Shown here: piece by piece, positions 1-7,332 of the stretch
Numbering within the stretch: the stretch's first letter is position 1
Layout: every line of letters starts with the position of its first letter
Source: an uncultured bacterium
GTDB taxonomy: Bacteria > Verrucomicrobiota > Lentisphaeria > Victivallales > Victivallaceae
NCBI GenBank assembly: GCA_900551245.1
Contig: URVC01000082.1
Span: 1 to 13,880, forward strand
Length of the DNA: 13,880 bases
Reading direction: 5' to 3'
Notes under the pieces: generated by a model
The model's input: the letters and a program-made list of their open reading frames with translations, nothing else
Told to the model about the DNA's origin: nothing
The model's database searches: none
Translations under genes and position numbers: made by a program

Positions 1-41
1 ATAAAATTATGGCAATTTATCCTCCGTTATGATATTATTAG

Positions 42-59
42 TTGATAAGTTCTTATTAA
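42..59. repeat. Imperfect AT-rich palindrome upstream of the regulator promoter
   Basis: The sequence has ATAAG (45-49), a TT spacer and CTTAT (52-56). The symmetry extends outward to TT (42-43) and AA (58-59) across one mismatched pair. It lies about 27 bases upstream of the candidate -35 hexamer, so it could bind a regulator. AT-rich sequence produces such symmetry by chance fairly often, and no second copy was seen in the window. Confidence 0.3.
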
Positions 60-85
60 AAAAATCCTTTTTTTCTGAAATACAC

Positions 86-114
86 TTGCTTTTCGTCTTC
101 TTTTTGGGTATAAT
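86..114 (+). promoter_or_regulatory. Candidate sigma70-type promoter of the GntR/LacI regulator gene
   Basis: A perfect -10 hexamer TATAAT (109-114) is preceded at 17-base spacing by TTGCTT (86-91), which matches the -35 consensus only in its TTG. The flanks are AT-rich, unlike the GC-rich genes. Transcription would start at about 120-122, inside the palindrome GGTATTAAATACC (121-133), so a protein bound there would block initiation. The start codon is at 144, giving a very short leader. This is a prediction from hexamers and spacing only. Confidence 0.6.
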
Positions 115-137
115 AATACAGGTATTAAATACCGGAG
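113..137 (+). promoter_or_regulatory. Candidate operator copy 1 (25-bp element shared with 1245-1269)
   Basis: The element starts with ATAATACAGGTAT and contains the perfect 13-bp palindrome GGTATTAAATACC (121-133). It ends in the GGAG ribosome-binding site (134-137), six bases before the ATG at 144. A copy identical at 23 of 25 positions lies before the next gene at the same distance from its start codon. The likely role is autoregulation by the product of 144-1211. Because it abuts the ribosome-binding site, the GGTAT/ATACC arms could also act in mRNA as a small stem affecting translation. Confidence 0.6.
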
Positions 138-143
138 AGAGAT

Positions 144-1211
144 ATGTTTGATGAATTGGTTCACAAACCGGTCCGCCGCAAGGTGGTCTACAGCAGAATG
201 CTTGAGGAGCTCCAGCAGGCAATCCGCAGCGGCCAGCTGCCGCCGAAAAGCCGGATCCTTTCGGAACCGGAACTGTGCGAACGGTACGGCATCAGCCGGG
301 TCTCGGTCCGCACCGCCCTCGCCAAACTGGAGAAGGAGGGGTTGATCGTCAAAAAAAATGGACTTGGCTCCTTCGTCTGCGATCCGGCGGACCCCGCCTT
401 CTCCCCGCCGCGGGAACTTTACGACATCGCCATCAACCTCACGCAGACCGACTTCAACATCAGCTGGTATCACACCAAGATCTATCTGGCGGCGGCCAAC
501 GCGGTGGCCCGGCACCCGATGAAGCTCTCGCTGGTCAACCGGATTTCCGCGGAACTCATCACGCCCGATCACTGGAAAGGGGTGTTCGCCCTGAGTCTGG
601 ATCAGAACCCCGATCTGGAAACCATCGCCGGGCGCGGCATCGAAGTCATTCTCTTCAACCGCATCTCCCGCCATCCGGATATCGCCTCGGTCTACGTCGA
701 CTATTTTGAAGAGTCCCGCCGGGCAGTGCAACACCTGCAGGAAAAGGGATTTCGAAAGATCGCACTGGTCACCCCCGTCGACAGCACCTCCTGTGCAAAT
801 GAAAGAGTCAACGGCTATTTGAGAGCATTGAACCGCAGTTTCCCGGATCCGGAACTTTTCTGCCGCCTGGTGCAGAACCGGCCGGATGCCGAGTATACTG
901 CCGCCATGATCGAGTATCTGAAAACCCATCGCCCCGATGCGGTCTACATTCCGTTCGGCGCCCATTTCCTGCCGTTCGCGGCAGCGGCGCGCCGGCTGGG
1001 AATCCGCATTCCGGAGGATATGAGTGTCGTCAGTTTCGACGACATCGGCGAAATGCGCAATTTCTGCGGCTTCCCCTTCGGCTATGTGAAGATGCCTCTG
1101 GCGCAGATGACCGAAGACGCCATCCAGTATCTTGCCGATCGAATTGCCGATAAAAAGCATGTGCCGGTTTTAAAACGGTGCTATTCCGCCACGCTGGAAT
1201 TTGCGGACTGA
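144..1211 (+). CDS. GntR-type winged-helix regulator with LacI/GalR-like sugar-sensing domain
   Basis: Probable cytoplasmic repressor of 355 aa for the adjacent carbohydrate operon. Residues about 10-78 form a GntR winged helix: the helix-turn-helix lies in LSEPELCERYGISRVSVRTA, followed by LEKEGLIVKKNGLGSFV, the usual wing. Residues about 92-355 resemble the periplasmic-binding-protein-like sensor of LacI/GalR regulators, including HLQEKGFRKIALVTP and a late IPEDMSVVSFDDI segment typical of that fold. This is the AraR-like architecture, in which a sugar ligand releases the protein from DNA. The start has GGAG (134-137) at six-base spacing. The gene is followed, 64 bases later, by the propeller/pseudopilin/transporter operon, and both genes carry the same 25-bp element upstream, which argues for joint control. 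The ligand is unknown. Confidence 0.9.
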   Translation: MFDELVHKPVRRKVVYSRMLEELQQAIRSGQLPPKSRILSEPELCERYGISRVSVRTALAKLEKEGLIVKKNGLGSFVCDPADPAFSPPRELYDIAINLTQTDFNISWYHTKIYLAAANAVARHPMKLSLVNRISAELITPDHWKGVFALSLDQNPDLETIAGRGIEVILFNRISRHPDIASVYVDYFEESRRAVQHLQEKGFRKIALVTPVDSTSCANERVNGYLRALNRSFPDPELFCRLVQNRPDAEYTAAMIEYLKTHRPDAVYIPFGAHFLPFAAAARRLGIRIPEDMSVVSFDDIGEMRNFCGFPFGYVKMPLAQMTEDAIQYLADRIADKKHVPVLKRCYSATLEFAD

Positions 1212-1243
1212 AGGAATCGAAATCCACGCTTGTTCACACCCTG

Positions 1244-1249
1244 GATAAT
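1244..1249 (+). promoter_or_regulatory. Candidate -10 hexamer of the carbohydrate operon
   Basis: GATAAT (1244-1249) matches the -10 consensus at five of six positions and overlaps the start of the shared 25-bp element. No convincing -35 hexamer is found at 16-18 bases upstream; TTGTTC (1230-1235) is too close. The operon may therefore need an activator, or may be partly read through from the regulator gene, since no terminator is visible between 1211 and 1276. Confidence 0.35.
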
Positions 1250-1269
1250 ACAGGTATGAAATACAGGAG
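1245..1269 (+). promoter_or_regulatory. Candidate operator copy 2 (25-bp element shared with 113-137)
   Basis: It matches the copy at 113-137 except at two positions: T to G at 1258 and C to A at 1265. The palindrome is reduced to GTAT-GAA-ATAC. The GGAG (1266-1269) is the ribosome-binding site, six bases before the ATG at 1276, the same geometry as at the regulator gene. The two changes weaken the symmetry, so this site may be bound less tightly than the one before the regulator. Confidence 0.6.
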
Positions 1270-1275
1270 TTTGAC

Positions 1276-4185
1276 ATGGATCGCAGAAAAATGACGGGAT
1301 GGATCGGGGTCGGCTTGTTGGCGGCGGCGTGTGCCGCGGCTCCTCTGGGGGTACAGCCGGAGAGTCTGCGTGACGGTTCCATTGCCGGAACCGACGGGCG
1401 CAAAGGGAAAATTTCCGGTGATGTGCGCGTGGTCAAGGGACTGGATGGGCAACCCGCTCTGCTGCTGAAAGGACCCGATGCCCGGATCGAACTCCCTTAT
1501 CCGGGCAATCCGCAGAGCGTGGCCTTCGAGTGCTGGGTCAAACTGCCGGAGAAACCGGTGTTCCGTCACATCGCCCGCCGCCGCGGCAGAAACAATCAGT
1601 GGCAGTTTTTCGTAGCTCCCGCCGGAAACGGGGAGTATTCCCTTTACGGCATGACCTGGAAGCAGTCCGACGGCAAGGAGAACTTCATCGGCAGAAGTCC
1701 GGTCCGGCTCACGGCCGGTCGTTTTCACCACATCGCCATGGAGCTGGACGGGCAAAACTACGGCAAACTCTTCATCGACGGCAAGGAGGTGTTTTCGGCG
1801 GTTCCGCCCGACGCGCTGCGAACCGGTTCCAGTCCGTTGACCCTCGGCGGCGGCAAGGCGGGCGAAGCCGGTGATCTCGTGTTACAGGACCCGATTGCCT
1901 ACGATTCCAAACTGCCGGAGAACTGGCAGCAGCGGGTGCGGGAACGGCTCTATCCCTGGGAGAAGAAATTCACTCCGGAGGAGGTGCTCAACTTCTCCTC
2001 CCCCGCCGCCTGGCTGACCGCGCCGGTCGAGCTGCTTGACACGATGCCGGAATCACAGATGTGGTCCGCCAAATCCCGTTTCGGCAACCGGTTCGGCGAA
2101 AAGATCGAGGCGAAGACGATGCGCCAACTGGCTCTCGGTACGGTTCCGGTCGCGGCGGGGCTCTGCTGGAACCATCACCCCCTCTATCCGACACTTCATG
2201 CCCGGCAGGTTCCGGCGGACTGGAGCAAGGCTCCGGCGGTTTCGCTGAAGCTCTCCTCGAAGGAGGCGACCGGCGAGACGGTCTGGCTCGCCTTCTCTGC
2301 GGATTCCCCAGCGACACCGTACCGGGACTATTACCGTTACCCGTTCGCCGTCAACTTCACCGGGGAGAAAACCATCACCATTCCGCGCGACAAATTTCAA
2401 CCGGCAGGAAGCCCGGCCGGATGGGACAAAATCGACGGCATTTGGTTCTTCACCCGCATGAATGGATCGCAGCCTCACCCTGCCACCGATCTCGTACTTC
2501 GGCAGCTCCAGCCTTCGAATGAACCGGACAACAGCGCGGCGTTTCCGGGCGAAACCCGGCAGGAAAAGGATGCGGACGGGTTCATTTTCAAAATGAACAA
2601 AAATGAATTTCAGCGCGCCTATCTCAACCATCCTTATCCGGAGACCCGGGAAAACCGCGCCATATACGCCCCGTACTCTCACCAGTATTATCTGGCGGCG
2701 GAACGGGCAATTTTTGACTACTGCCCGAACTTTCTGCCCGGTTTCGTCAGCTACGGTCCGGACGGAAAGGCGTATATTCACTCCGGCGACCTGGTGCAGT
2801 ACAAGGGAAGCGACGGCAAGTGGCACTGCACCGACCTCATCCCCGTCTTGAAACAGTGGGCGAAATCCCGGAACTGGCCGGGGCTGCAGCTCAGCTGGGG
2901 GCAGTCGCTCGGCGAGAAGGCGATCCGCTACGACAACCACGGCGATTTCTACCTGCTCGTGCCGGTGGAGAAACTCGATGAGAACGGGCGGTCGGTCGAC
3001 TGGCACACCCGGACCACATTGCTGCTTCACTCGCGCGACAAGTTGAAGAGCTTCGACGTCTATCCGCTGCCGGGCCGCCTCGCTTCGTTTGAAAAGCTCG
3101 ACGGCCACAATCAGGACTGCCTGAAACGGCCGCCGCTGATTCTCCTCGGCGACTACAGCTATTTCCGCGACGGGGATCCGGCGGGATATCTGCTCACTCC
3201 CACGCGGAAGGAAGACGGCACGCTCGATCTCGGGAAAAGGATCAAATACGCCGAATTCGCCATCTCGCCTGATCAGCATTCCGGGGGCGGAAATTTCGCG
3301 ATCACCCGGGGCGACAAGGTGTTCATCGTATTCGGCGTCGCTTCGGTCAATGCGATTGCCATGCGGAATGTAAAAGGCGCGAAAGCGACCGTGATGCCGC
3401 CGATTCCCCCAGACCATCCGGGGTTGAAACTGAGCTATCAACAGCAGCGCAGCGGCAAAACCTTCACCGAATACAGCAAGAATGGAACGCCGACTTTCAT
3501 CATTGAGTACAACCTGAAAACCGGCAAACTCGGCGAACCGCGCTATCTGCTCTCGGGGGGCGCAAATGACGATGGCCACAACTGGCCGGCGATCACCGTC
3601 GACAGCCGCGGCATTCTGCACGTCATCGCCAACGGCCACCACAATCCGGTCGCCTACACACACAGTCTCGAACCGGACAACCCTTATGGCGGCTGGAGTG
3701 CGCCGGAGTATGTGAAGCCGGGCCGGTTGACCCCGTTCCTGTCGTACGCCACCTTGAACTGCGACAAAAACGATACCTTGTACACCATCCACCGCAGTAC
3801 TACGGGGGTATACAACAATCATCTCGGGCTCTTCGTGAAACCGGCCGGAAAACCGTGGCAGGGAGAAACGGTGCTGGTCACTCCGTATCGTTATATGTAT
3901 AAGGTCTGGGGGCACAAGGCGATCTACAATCCGGCCACCGGCGGAATCACACTCGGTTTCTACTCGTACTCTTCGATGAAGCAGCTGACGCTCGATCAGT
4001 ATCTCTTCGATATTTTCCAGAATCCGGATCACGAGAAGATCTACCGGGGCGGAAAGAGCGATCCCGGCATTCCGGAAGGAAACCGGTGCAAAATGTACAT
4101 CAGTCCGGCGGCGGAACTGACGCTGCTGACGCTAGACCCCGCTTCTCAGAAATGGAAACTCACCACAGGCAGTGATTTGAAATGA
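1276..4185 (+). CDS. Secreted LamG plus BNR-4-like beta-propeller protein, candidate polysaccharide lyase or glycosidase
   Basis: Exported protein of 969 aa. Residues 1 to about 22 look like a signal peptide (RRK, then a GWIGVGLLAAACAAA core). Residues about 45-210 look like a LamG/concanavalin-type domain (AFECWVKL; FHHIAMELDG; KLFIDGKEVF). Residues about 320-412 look like a beta-sandwich carbohydrate-binding-type domain. Residues about 450-965 match the style of the BNR-4 propeller family: HSGGGN (668-673), DDGHNWPAI (765-773), NGHHNP (786-791), SYATLNC (823-829) and HRSTTGVYNN (839-848). Related propellers include PL24/PL25 ulvan lyases and GH145-type enzymes, in which histidine and tyrosine are catalytic; H668, H768, H788 and H789 are candidates here by inference. 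It is the first gene of a packed operon with a paralogue (4966-7332) and a sugar symporter. Substrate and reaction are not determined; a purely binding propeller is possible. Confidence 0.75.
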   Translation: MDRRKMTGWIGVGLLAAACAAAPLGVQPESLRDGSIAGTDGRKGKISGDVRVVKGLDGQPALLLKGPDARIELPYPGNPQSVAFECWVKLPEKPVFRHIARRRGRNNQWQFFVAPAGNGEYSLYGMTWKQSDGKENFIGRSPVRLTAGRFHHIAMELDGQNYGKLFIDGKEVFSAVPPDALRTGSSPLTLGGGKAGEAGDLVLQDPIAYDSKLPENWQQRVRERLYPWEKKFTPEEVLNFSSPAAWLTAPVELLDTMPESQMWSAKSRFGNRFGEKIEAKTMRQLALGTVPVAAGLCWNHHPLYPTLHARQVPADWSKAPAVSLKLSSKEATGETVWLAFSADSPATPYRDYYRYPFAVNFTGEKTITIPRDKFQPAGSPAGWDKIDGIWFFTRMNGSQPHPATDLVLRQLQPSNEPDNSAAFPGETRQEKDADGFIFKMNKNEFQRAYLNHPYPETRENRAIYAPYSHQYYLAAERAIFDYCPNFLPGFVSYGPDGKAYIHSGDLVQYKGSDGKWHCTDLIPVLKQWAKSRNWPGLQLSWGQSLGEKAIRYDNHGDFYLLVPVEKLDENGRSVDWHTRTTLLLHSRDKLKSFDVYPLPGRLASFEKLDGHNQDCLKRPPLILLGDYSYFRDGDPAGYLLTPTRKEDGTLDLGKRIKYAEFAISPDQHSGGGNFAITRGDKVFIVFGVASVNAIAMRNVKGAKATVMPPIPPDHPGLKLSYQQQRSGKTFTEYSKNGTPTFIIEYNLKTGKLGEPRYLLSGGANDDGHNWPAITVDSRGILHVIANGHHNPVAYTHSLEPDNPYGGWSAPEYVKPGRLTPFLSYATLNCDKNDTLYTIHRSTTGVYNNHLGLFVKPAGKPWQGETVLVTPYRYMYKVWGHKAIYNPATGGITLGFYSYSSMKQLTLDQYLFDIFQNPDHEKIYRGGKSDPGIPEGNRCKMYISPAAELTLLTLDPASQKWKLTTGSDLK

Positions 4186-4204
4186 CAACAGGAAGGAGCC
4201 GGAA

Positions 4205-4969
4205 ATGAAACGTGACCTCTCGCGAAACCATCGGACTTTTACTCTGATCGAACTCCTCATCGTGATCGCGATCATCGCCATTCTGGCGGCCATGCTGCTG
4301 CCGGCGCTGAACAAGGCGAGAGACCGGGCGAACTCGGTCAATTGTCTCAATAACCTCAAGCAGCTTGGCAATGCTCTTCAGATGTACTGCAACGACAATG
4401 TCGATGTTCTGATTCCGCTGGAGATCACCAACGCCATGAACAAATTGAAACCATGGTCGGTTAGAATCGGGTTGGATTACACTCTTTCCGGAAAAGTCTT
4501 TTCCTGTCCGGTACTGACGAACGACAGATACAATATCCGGATGATGACGCGCAAAGACTGGCAGAGTGCGTGGGACGATGCCGGAGCAAACTACAACGGC
4601 GGCCGCTACGTCCATTATGGAATGAATCGTCTGATCGGAAGAACCGATACTCTGGGCAGCCGGGGAAAAATGACGCGGGCGGCCGCTCCGTCGAAACTGC
4701 TGCTGCTGGCGGATACCTATTGTACCAAATGGAAGGATGACGGCTTTTTTCAGGTCTGGTCGAACTTTCAGACAGCGGATGATGTGGGGCAGATCGACGG
4801 TCGCCACAACTTTTCCAGCAACGTCTGCTATGCCGACGGGCATGTTGCGCCCAAGGAAACCGGCGTGCGGATTCCCCGCCACTCCTACGCCGCCGGCATG
4901 AATCCCTATGTGCAGGAATTCTACAGCAACGGCGACAAGGATGCGCTCTGGAATATCAACAGCAAATGA
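4205..4969 (+). CDS. Type II-secretion-like pseudopilin with prepilin leader and H-X9-DG domain
   Basis: A 254-aa protein with a short basic leader followed by FTLIELLIVIAIIAILAAML, the class III (prepilin) signal and membrane helix cut by a prepilin peptidase. F12 would be +1 and E16 the conserved +5 glutamate. The residue before the cut is T11 rather than the usual Gly. Near the C-terminus, H201 and D211-G212 form the H-X9-DG motif (RHNFSSNVCYADGHV) of the prepilin-processing-associated / DUF1559-type family common in Lentisphaerota and Planctomycetota. The ribosome-binding site GGAAGGAG (4191-4198) is six bases from the ATG, so translation is probably strong. It lies 19 bases after one propeller enzyme and overlaps the start of the next. 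That placement suggests a role in exporting, anchoring or presenting the enzymes or substrate, but the family's function is not known. Confidence 0.88.
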   Translation: MKRDLSRNHRTFTLIELLIVIAIIAILAAMLLPALNKARDRANSVNCLNNLKQLGNALQMYCNDNVDVLIPLEITNAMNKLKPWSVRIGLDYTLSGKVFSCPVLTNDRYNIRMMTRKDWQSAWDDAGANYNGGRYVHYGMNRLIGRTDTLGSRGKMTRAAAPSKLLLLADTYCTKWKDDGFFQVWSNFQTADDVGQIDGRHNFSSNVCYADGHVAPKETGVRIPRHSYAAGMNPYVQEFYSNGDKDALWNINSK

Positions 4970-7332
4970 CGATGAGAAAAATACAACTGCTTTCTCTGGT
5001 TTCCGCTCTGACGTGGAGCTGGGTTGCCGCGTCAGGAAACATCCCGGTGAAGATGGAGGAGTTCCACTCCCTCAGTCCGGATCTGGTCCGGATCATGAAG
5101 GAACGGAATCTTTCCGAACAGGATCTCTGGTCCAATCAAGAGTTCTCCTCGCGCGAATGGAGATTGCCGCACCGCCCGCTGGAAGAGTTTGACCGCGGTG
5201 TACGGCAGGGGTTCTGGCGCGACATGCACCGCTATCCCACACTGGCTCGGACCGGACTCATGCTCGACTGGTCCGGCTGCCGCGCCATCCGGGTCACGCT
5301 GGAATCATTGGTCAAAAGCAACAACATCATCACGCTCGGCTTCCGTTCCGATAATCCGGCAGGGAAGGGGCGCAGTTACTACTGCTTTGAAATTCCCCTC
5401 AACTTCACCGGCAAGAGGAGCGTGGAGTTCGAGCTCGCCGCCGCCCGCCCGATCAACCGTCCCGCCGGATGGAACCGGCTCTCCGGCATCTACCTTTTCG
5501 CCAAGGCGGGCGGACACCACCCCGCGCCCTGTGCCGCCATGCGGTTGCTGGAGATCGAACCGCTTCCGGGCAAAGCCGCGGCTCCGGCCGCCGTAACGCC
5601 GGAACTCTTTCAGATCCGGCTGCCCGACCGGCCCTCGCCGAACCTGAACCACTCCTGGTCGGAGGATTCGGCCGACGGCCCGGTCGTCACCCGCGACCGT
5701 TTCATCAGCTACGGCCACCACAACCGGACGGAACGCGACCTTTACGCCTACTACCCCCGCTACAATCCGGGTTATGTGAGCTTCTCCCCGTCTGGCAGAG
5801 CGTACATCACGGCAAGGGAGCTCATTCAGTTCCTCGACGATGAAGGCCGGTGGCAGGCCGTTTCGCTCCGTCCGCATCTGGAGGCGTGGGCGAAACAGCA
5901 GGGGTATGCCGGGCTCTATTACAACTGGGGGGCGCAGGGCGGCGACCCGGTCGTCCGCTTCGACCGCGTGGGGAACGCCTACTGTCTCGCACAGGTGGAG
6001 GCGCTCAACCGGCAGGGAAAACGGTATGACTGGCGAACGCGAACCGCATTGCTGCTCTTTTCGCCCGATCATTTCCGCACTTTCAAAGTCTATCAGCTGC
6101 CGCACCCGATCGCCAGTTTCGAAAAGATCGACGGGAACAATCCGGCCGCTCTGGAGCGCCCGCCGGTGATTCTGCTCTCCAGTTACGGCTACTTCGATGC
6201 GGCGTACCGCGGGCTTCAGCTTCTGCTGCCGGAGCGCACCGCCGACGGGCTGAAATTGGGCGAACCGGTGGAGGTGGCGGAGACCGCCATCGGCTGCAAC
6301 TACCACTCCGGCGACGGCAACATCGTACTCTCTTCGACGGACAAACTGTTCGTGATCTGGGGGTGGCTGCTCGAATACTGGCCGAACAGCCGTCGCTGTC
6401 GCGGAATCCTTGAAGAGCTCAAAGCGCTCCATCCCGGCGAAACCGGTCTCTCCCGGCTCTGGACGGTCGACAATCTGGCGAAAACCCGCCACGGCCGCTC
6501 GCTGCCCGCCTCGTTTCCCGGACCGGAGGCGCCGGCGCGGAATCTGCAGTTCGACGTCCAGTATCACCACTTGTTCCACTCCCGCTTTCTGCCGGTGAGC
6601 AGCCGGAACGGGGTGCCGACCTTTCTCACCGTCTACGACCGCAAAACCGGGCGGAAGAGTGCGCCGGTCTACCTCGGCTCCGCCGGCTCCGCGCTGGACG
6701 GGCACAACTGGGGCGCAATCAGCTTCGACCCGCAGGGCCGCCTCGAAGTGATCGTCAACGGGCACCACAACCCGCCGCTCTACACCCGTTCAAAGCAACC
6801 GTACTCGGCGGAAGCTTTCGAACCGGTCCGCTTCCTCCAGCCCGAACAGGGGCAGGAGCGGTGCAGTTACGGGTCGCTGAACTGCGGCACTGACGGGACG
6901 CTGTACAGTTTTCATCGCTCCACCACCGGGCTTTACAACAACCGGCTGGTGATGTTCCGCAAGAAACCGGGGAAGGAGTGGGAGAGTGCCCGCACGATTG
7001 TCGCTCCTTCCAAGATGCTGTATCACAGCTGGATGCACAAGGTTGCGATCAATCCGCACAACAACGCGCTCTACCTCACCTACTTTGCCGTGCCGCCACA
7101 GTCCTTCTGGCCGCCGGACTATTTTGAAACGATGCGGTTCCACTATCCGGAGCTGGAGGAGACGATTCCCTACTCCGCCTCCGCCGGGCAGCTGGAGATG
7201 AAACCGGTCCGGCACTGGGAGTCGTGGGAGGCTGGCGGCATGGTGCAGTTGCGCGGCGGCGAGCCGGTGATTCTGGTCTCCCGGGATGGAGGGGACTCCT
7301 GGCGTCTCGCCCGCACCGGAGATTTCCGATGA
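4966..7332 (+). CDS. Secreted BNR-4-like beta-propeller protein, paralogue of the 1276-4185 product
   Basis: A 788-aa exported protein. The start overlaps the previous stop as ATGA; an in-frame ATG two codons on (4972, MRKIQLLSLVSAL) gives an equally good signal peptide. No clear ribosome-binding site precedes it, so translation is probably coupled. It lacks the LamG domain of its paralogue but keeps the beta-sandwich-like region (about 105-198) and the propeller (about 225-785). Conserved with the paralogue are HSGDGN (447-452), LDGHNW (577-582), NGHHNP (598-603), SYGSLNC (634-640) and HRSTTGLYNN (650-659). A longer loop (about 465-535) is specific to this copy. The C-terminus ends in a BNR Asp-box, SRDGGDSW (772-779). 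Probably acts on the same or a related glycan as the paralogue, as a lyase or glycosidase of the PL24/PL25/GH145 kind, or as a binder. Function is not established. Confidence 0.75.
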   Translation: MTMRKIQLLSLVSALTWSWVAASGNIPVKMEEFHSLSPDLVRIMKERNLSEQDLWSNQEFSSREWRLPHRPLEEFDRGVRQGFWRDMHRYPTLARTGLMLDWSGCRAIRVTLESLVKSNNIITLGFRSDNPAGKGRSYYCFEIPLNFTGKRSVEFELAAARPINRPAGWNRLSGIYLFAKAGGHHPAPCAAMRLLEIEPLPGKAAAPAAVTPELFQIRLPDRPSPNLNHSWSEDSADGPVVTRDRFISYGHHNRTERDLYAYYPRYNPGYVSFSPSGRAYITARELIQFLDDEGRWQAVSLRPHLEAWAKQQGYAGLYYNWGAQGGDPVVRFDRVGNAYCLAQVEALNRQGKRYDWRTRTALLLFSPDHFRTFKVYQLPHPIASFEKIDGNNPAALERPPVILLSSYGYFDAAYRGLQLLLPERTADGLKLGEPVEVAETAIGCNYHSGDGNIVLSSTDKLFVIWGWLLEYWPNSRRCRGILEELKALHPGETGLSRLWTVDNLAKTRHGRSLPASFPGPEAPARNLQFDVQYHHLFHSRFLPVSSRNGVPTFLTVYDRKTGRKSAPVYLGSAGSALDGHNWGAISFDPQGRLEVIVNGHHNPPLYTRSKQPYSAEAFEPVRFLQPEQGQERCSYGSLNCGTDGTLYSFHRSTTGLYNNRLVMFRKKPGKEWESARTIVAPSKMLYHSWMHKVAINPHNNALYLTYFAVPPQSFWPPDYFETMRFHYPELEETIPYSASAGQLEMKPVRHWESWEAGGMVQLRGGEPVILVSRDGGDSWRLARTGDFR

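Noticed and set aside
1..41. GGAGG on the minus strand (25-21) as a ribosome-binding site for a leftward gene
   Set aside because: No ATG, GTG or usable TTG follows at a normal distance before the window edge; the nearby TTG meets a stop after one codon.
2053..4032. 659-codon open frame on the minus strand, inside the first propeller gene
   Set aside because: It is fully antisense to a gene with a clear signal peptide, conserved motifs and ribosome-binding site. High GC with strong codon bias commonly opens such frames, and its translation is Arg/Val-rich with no recognisable domain.
5305..6768. 487-codon open frame on the minus strand, inside the second propeller gene
   Set aside because: Same reason: antisense to a conserved gene, low-complexity Arg/Val/Gly composition, no motif and no promoter or ribosome-binding site of its own.
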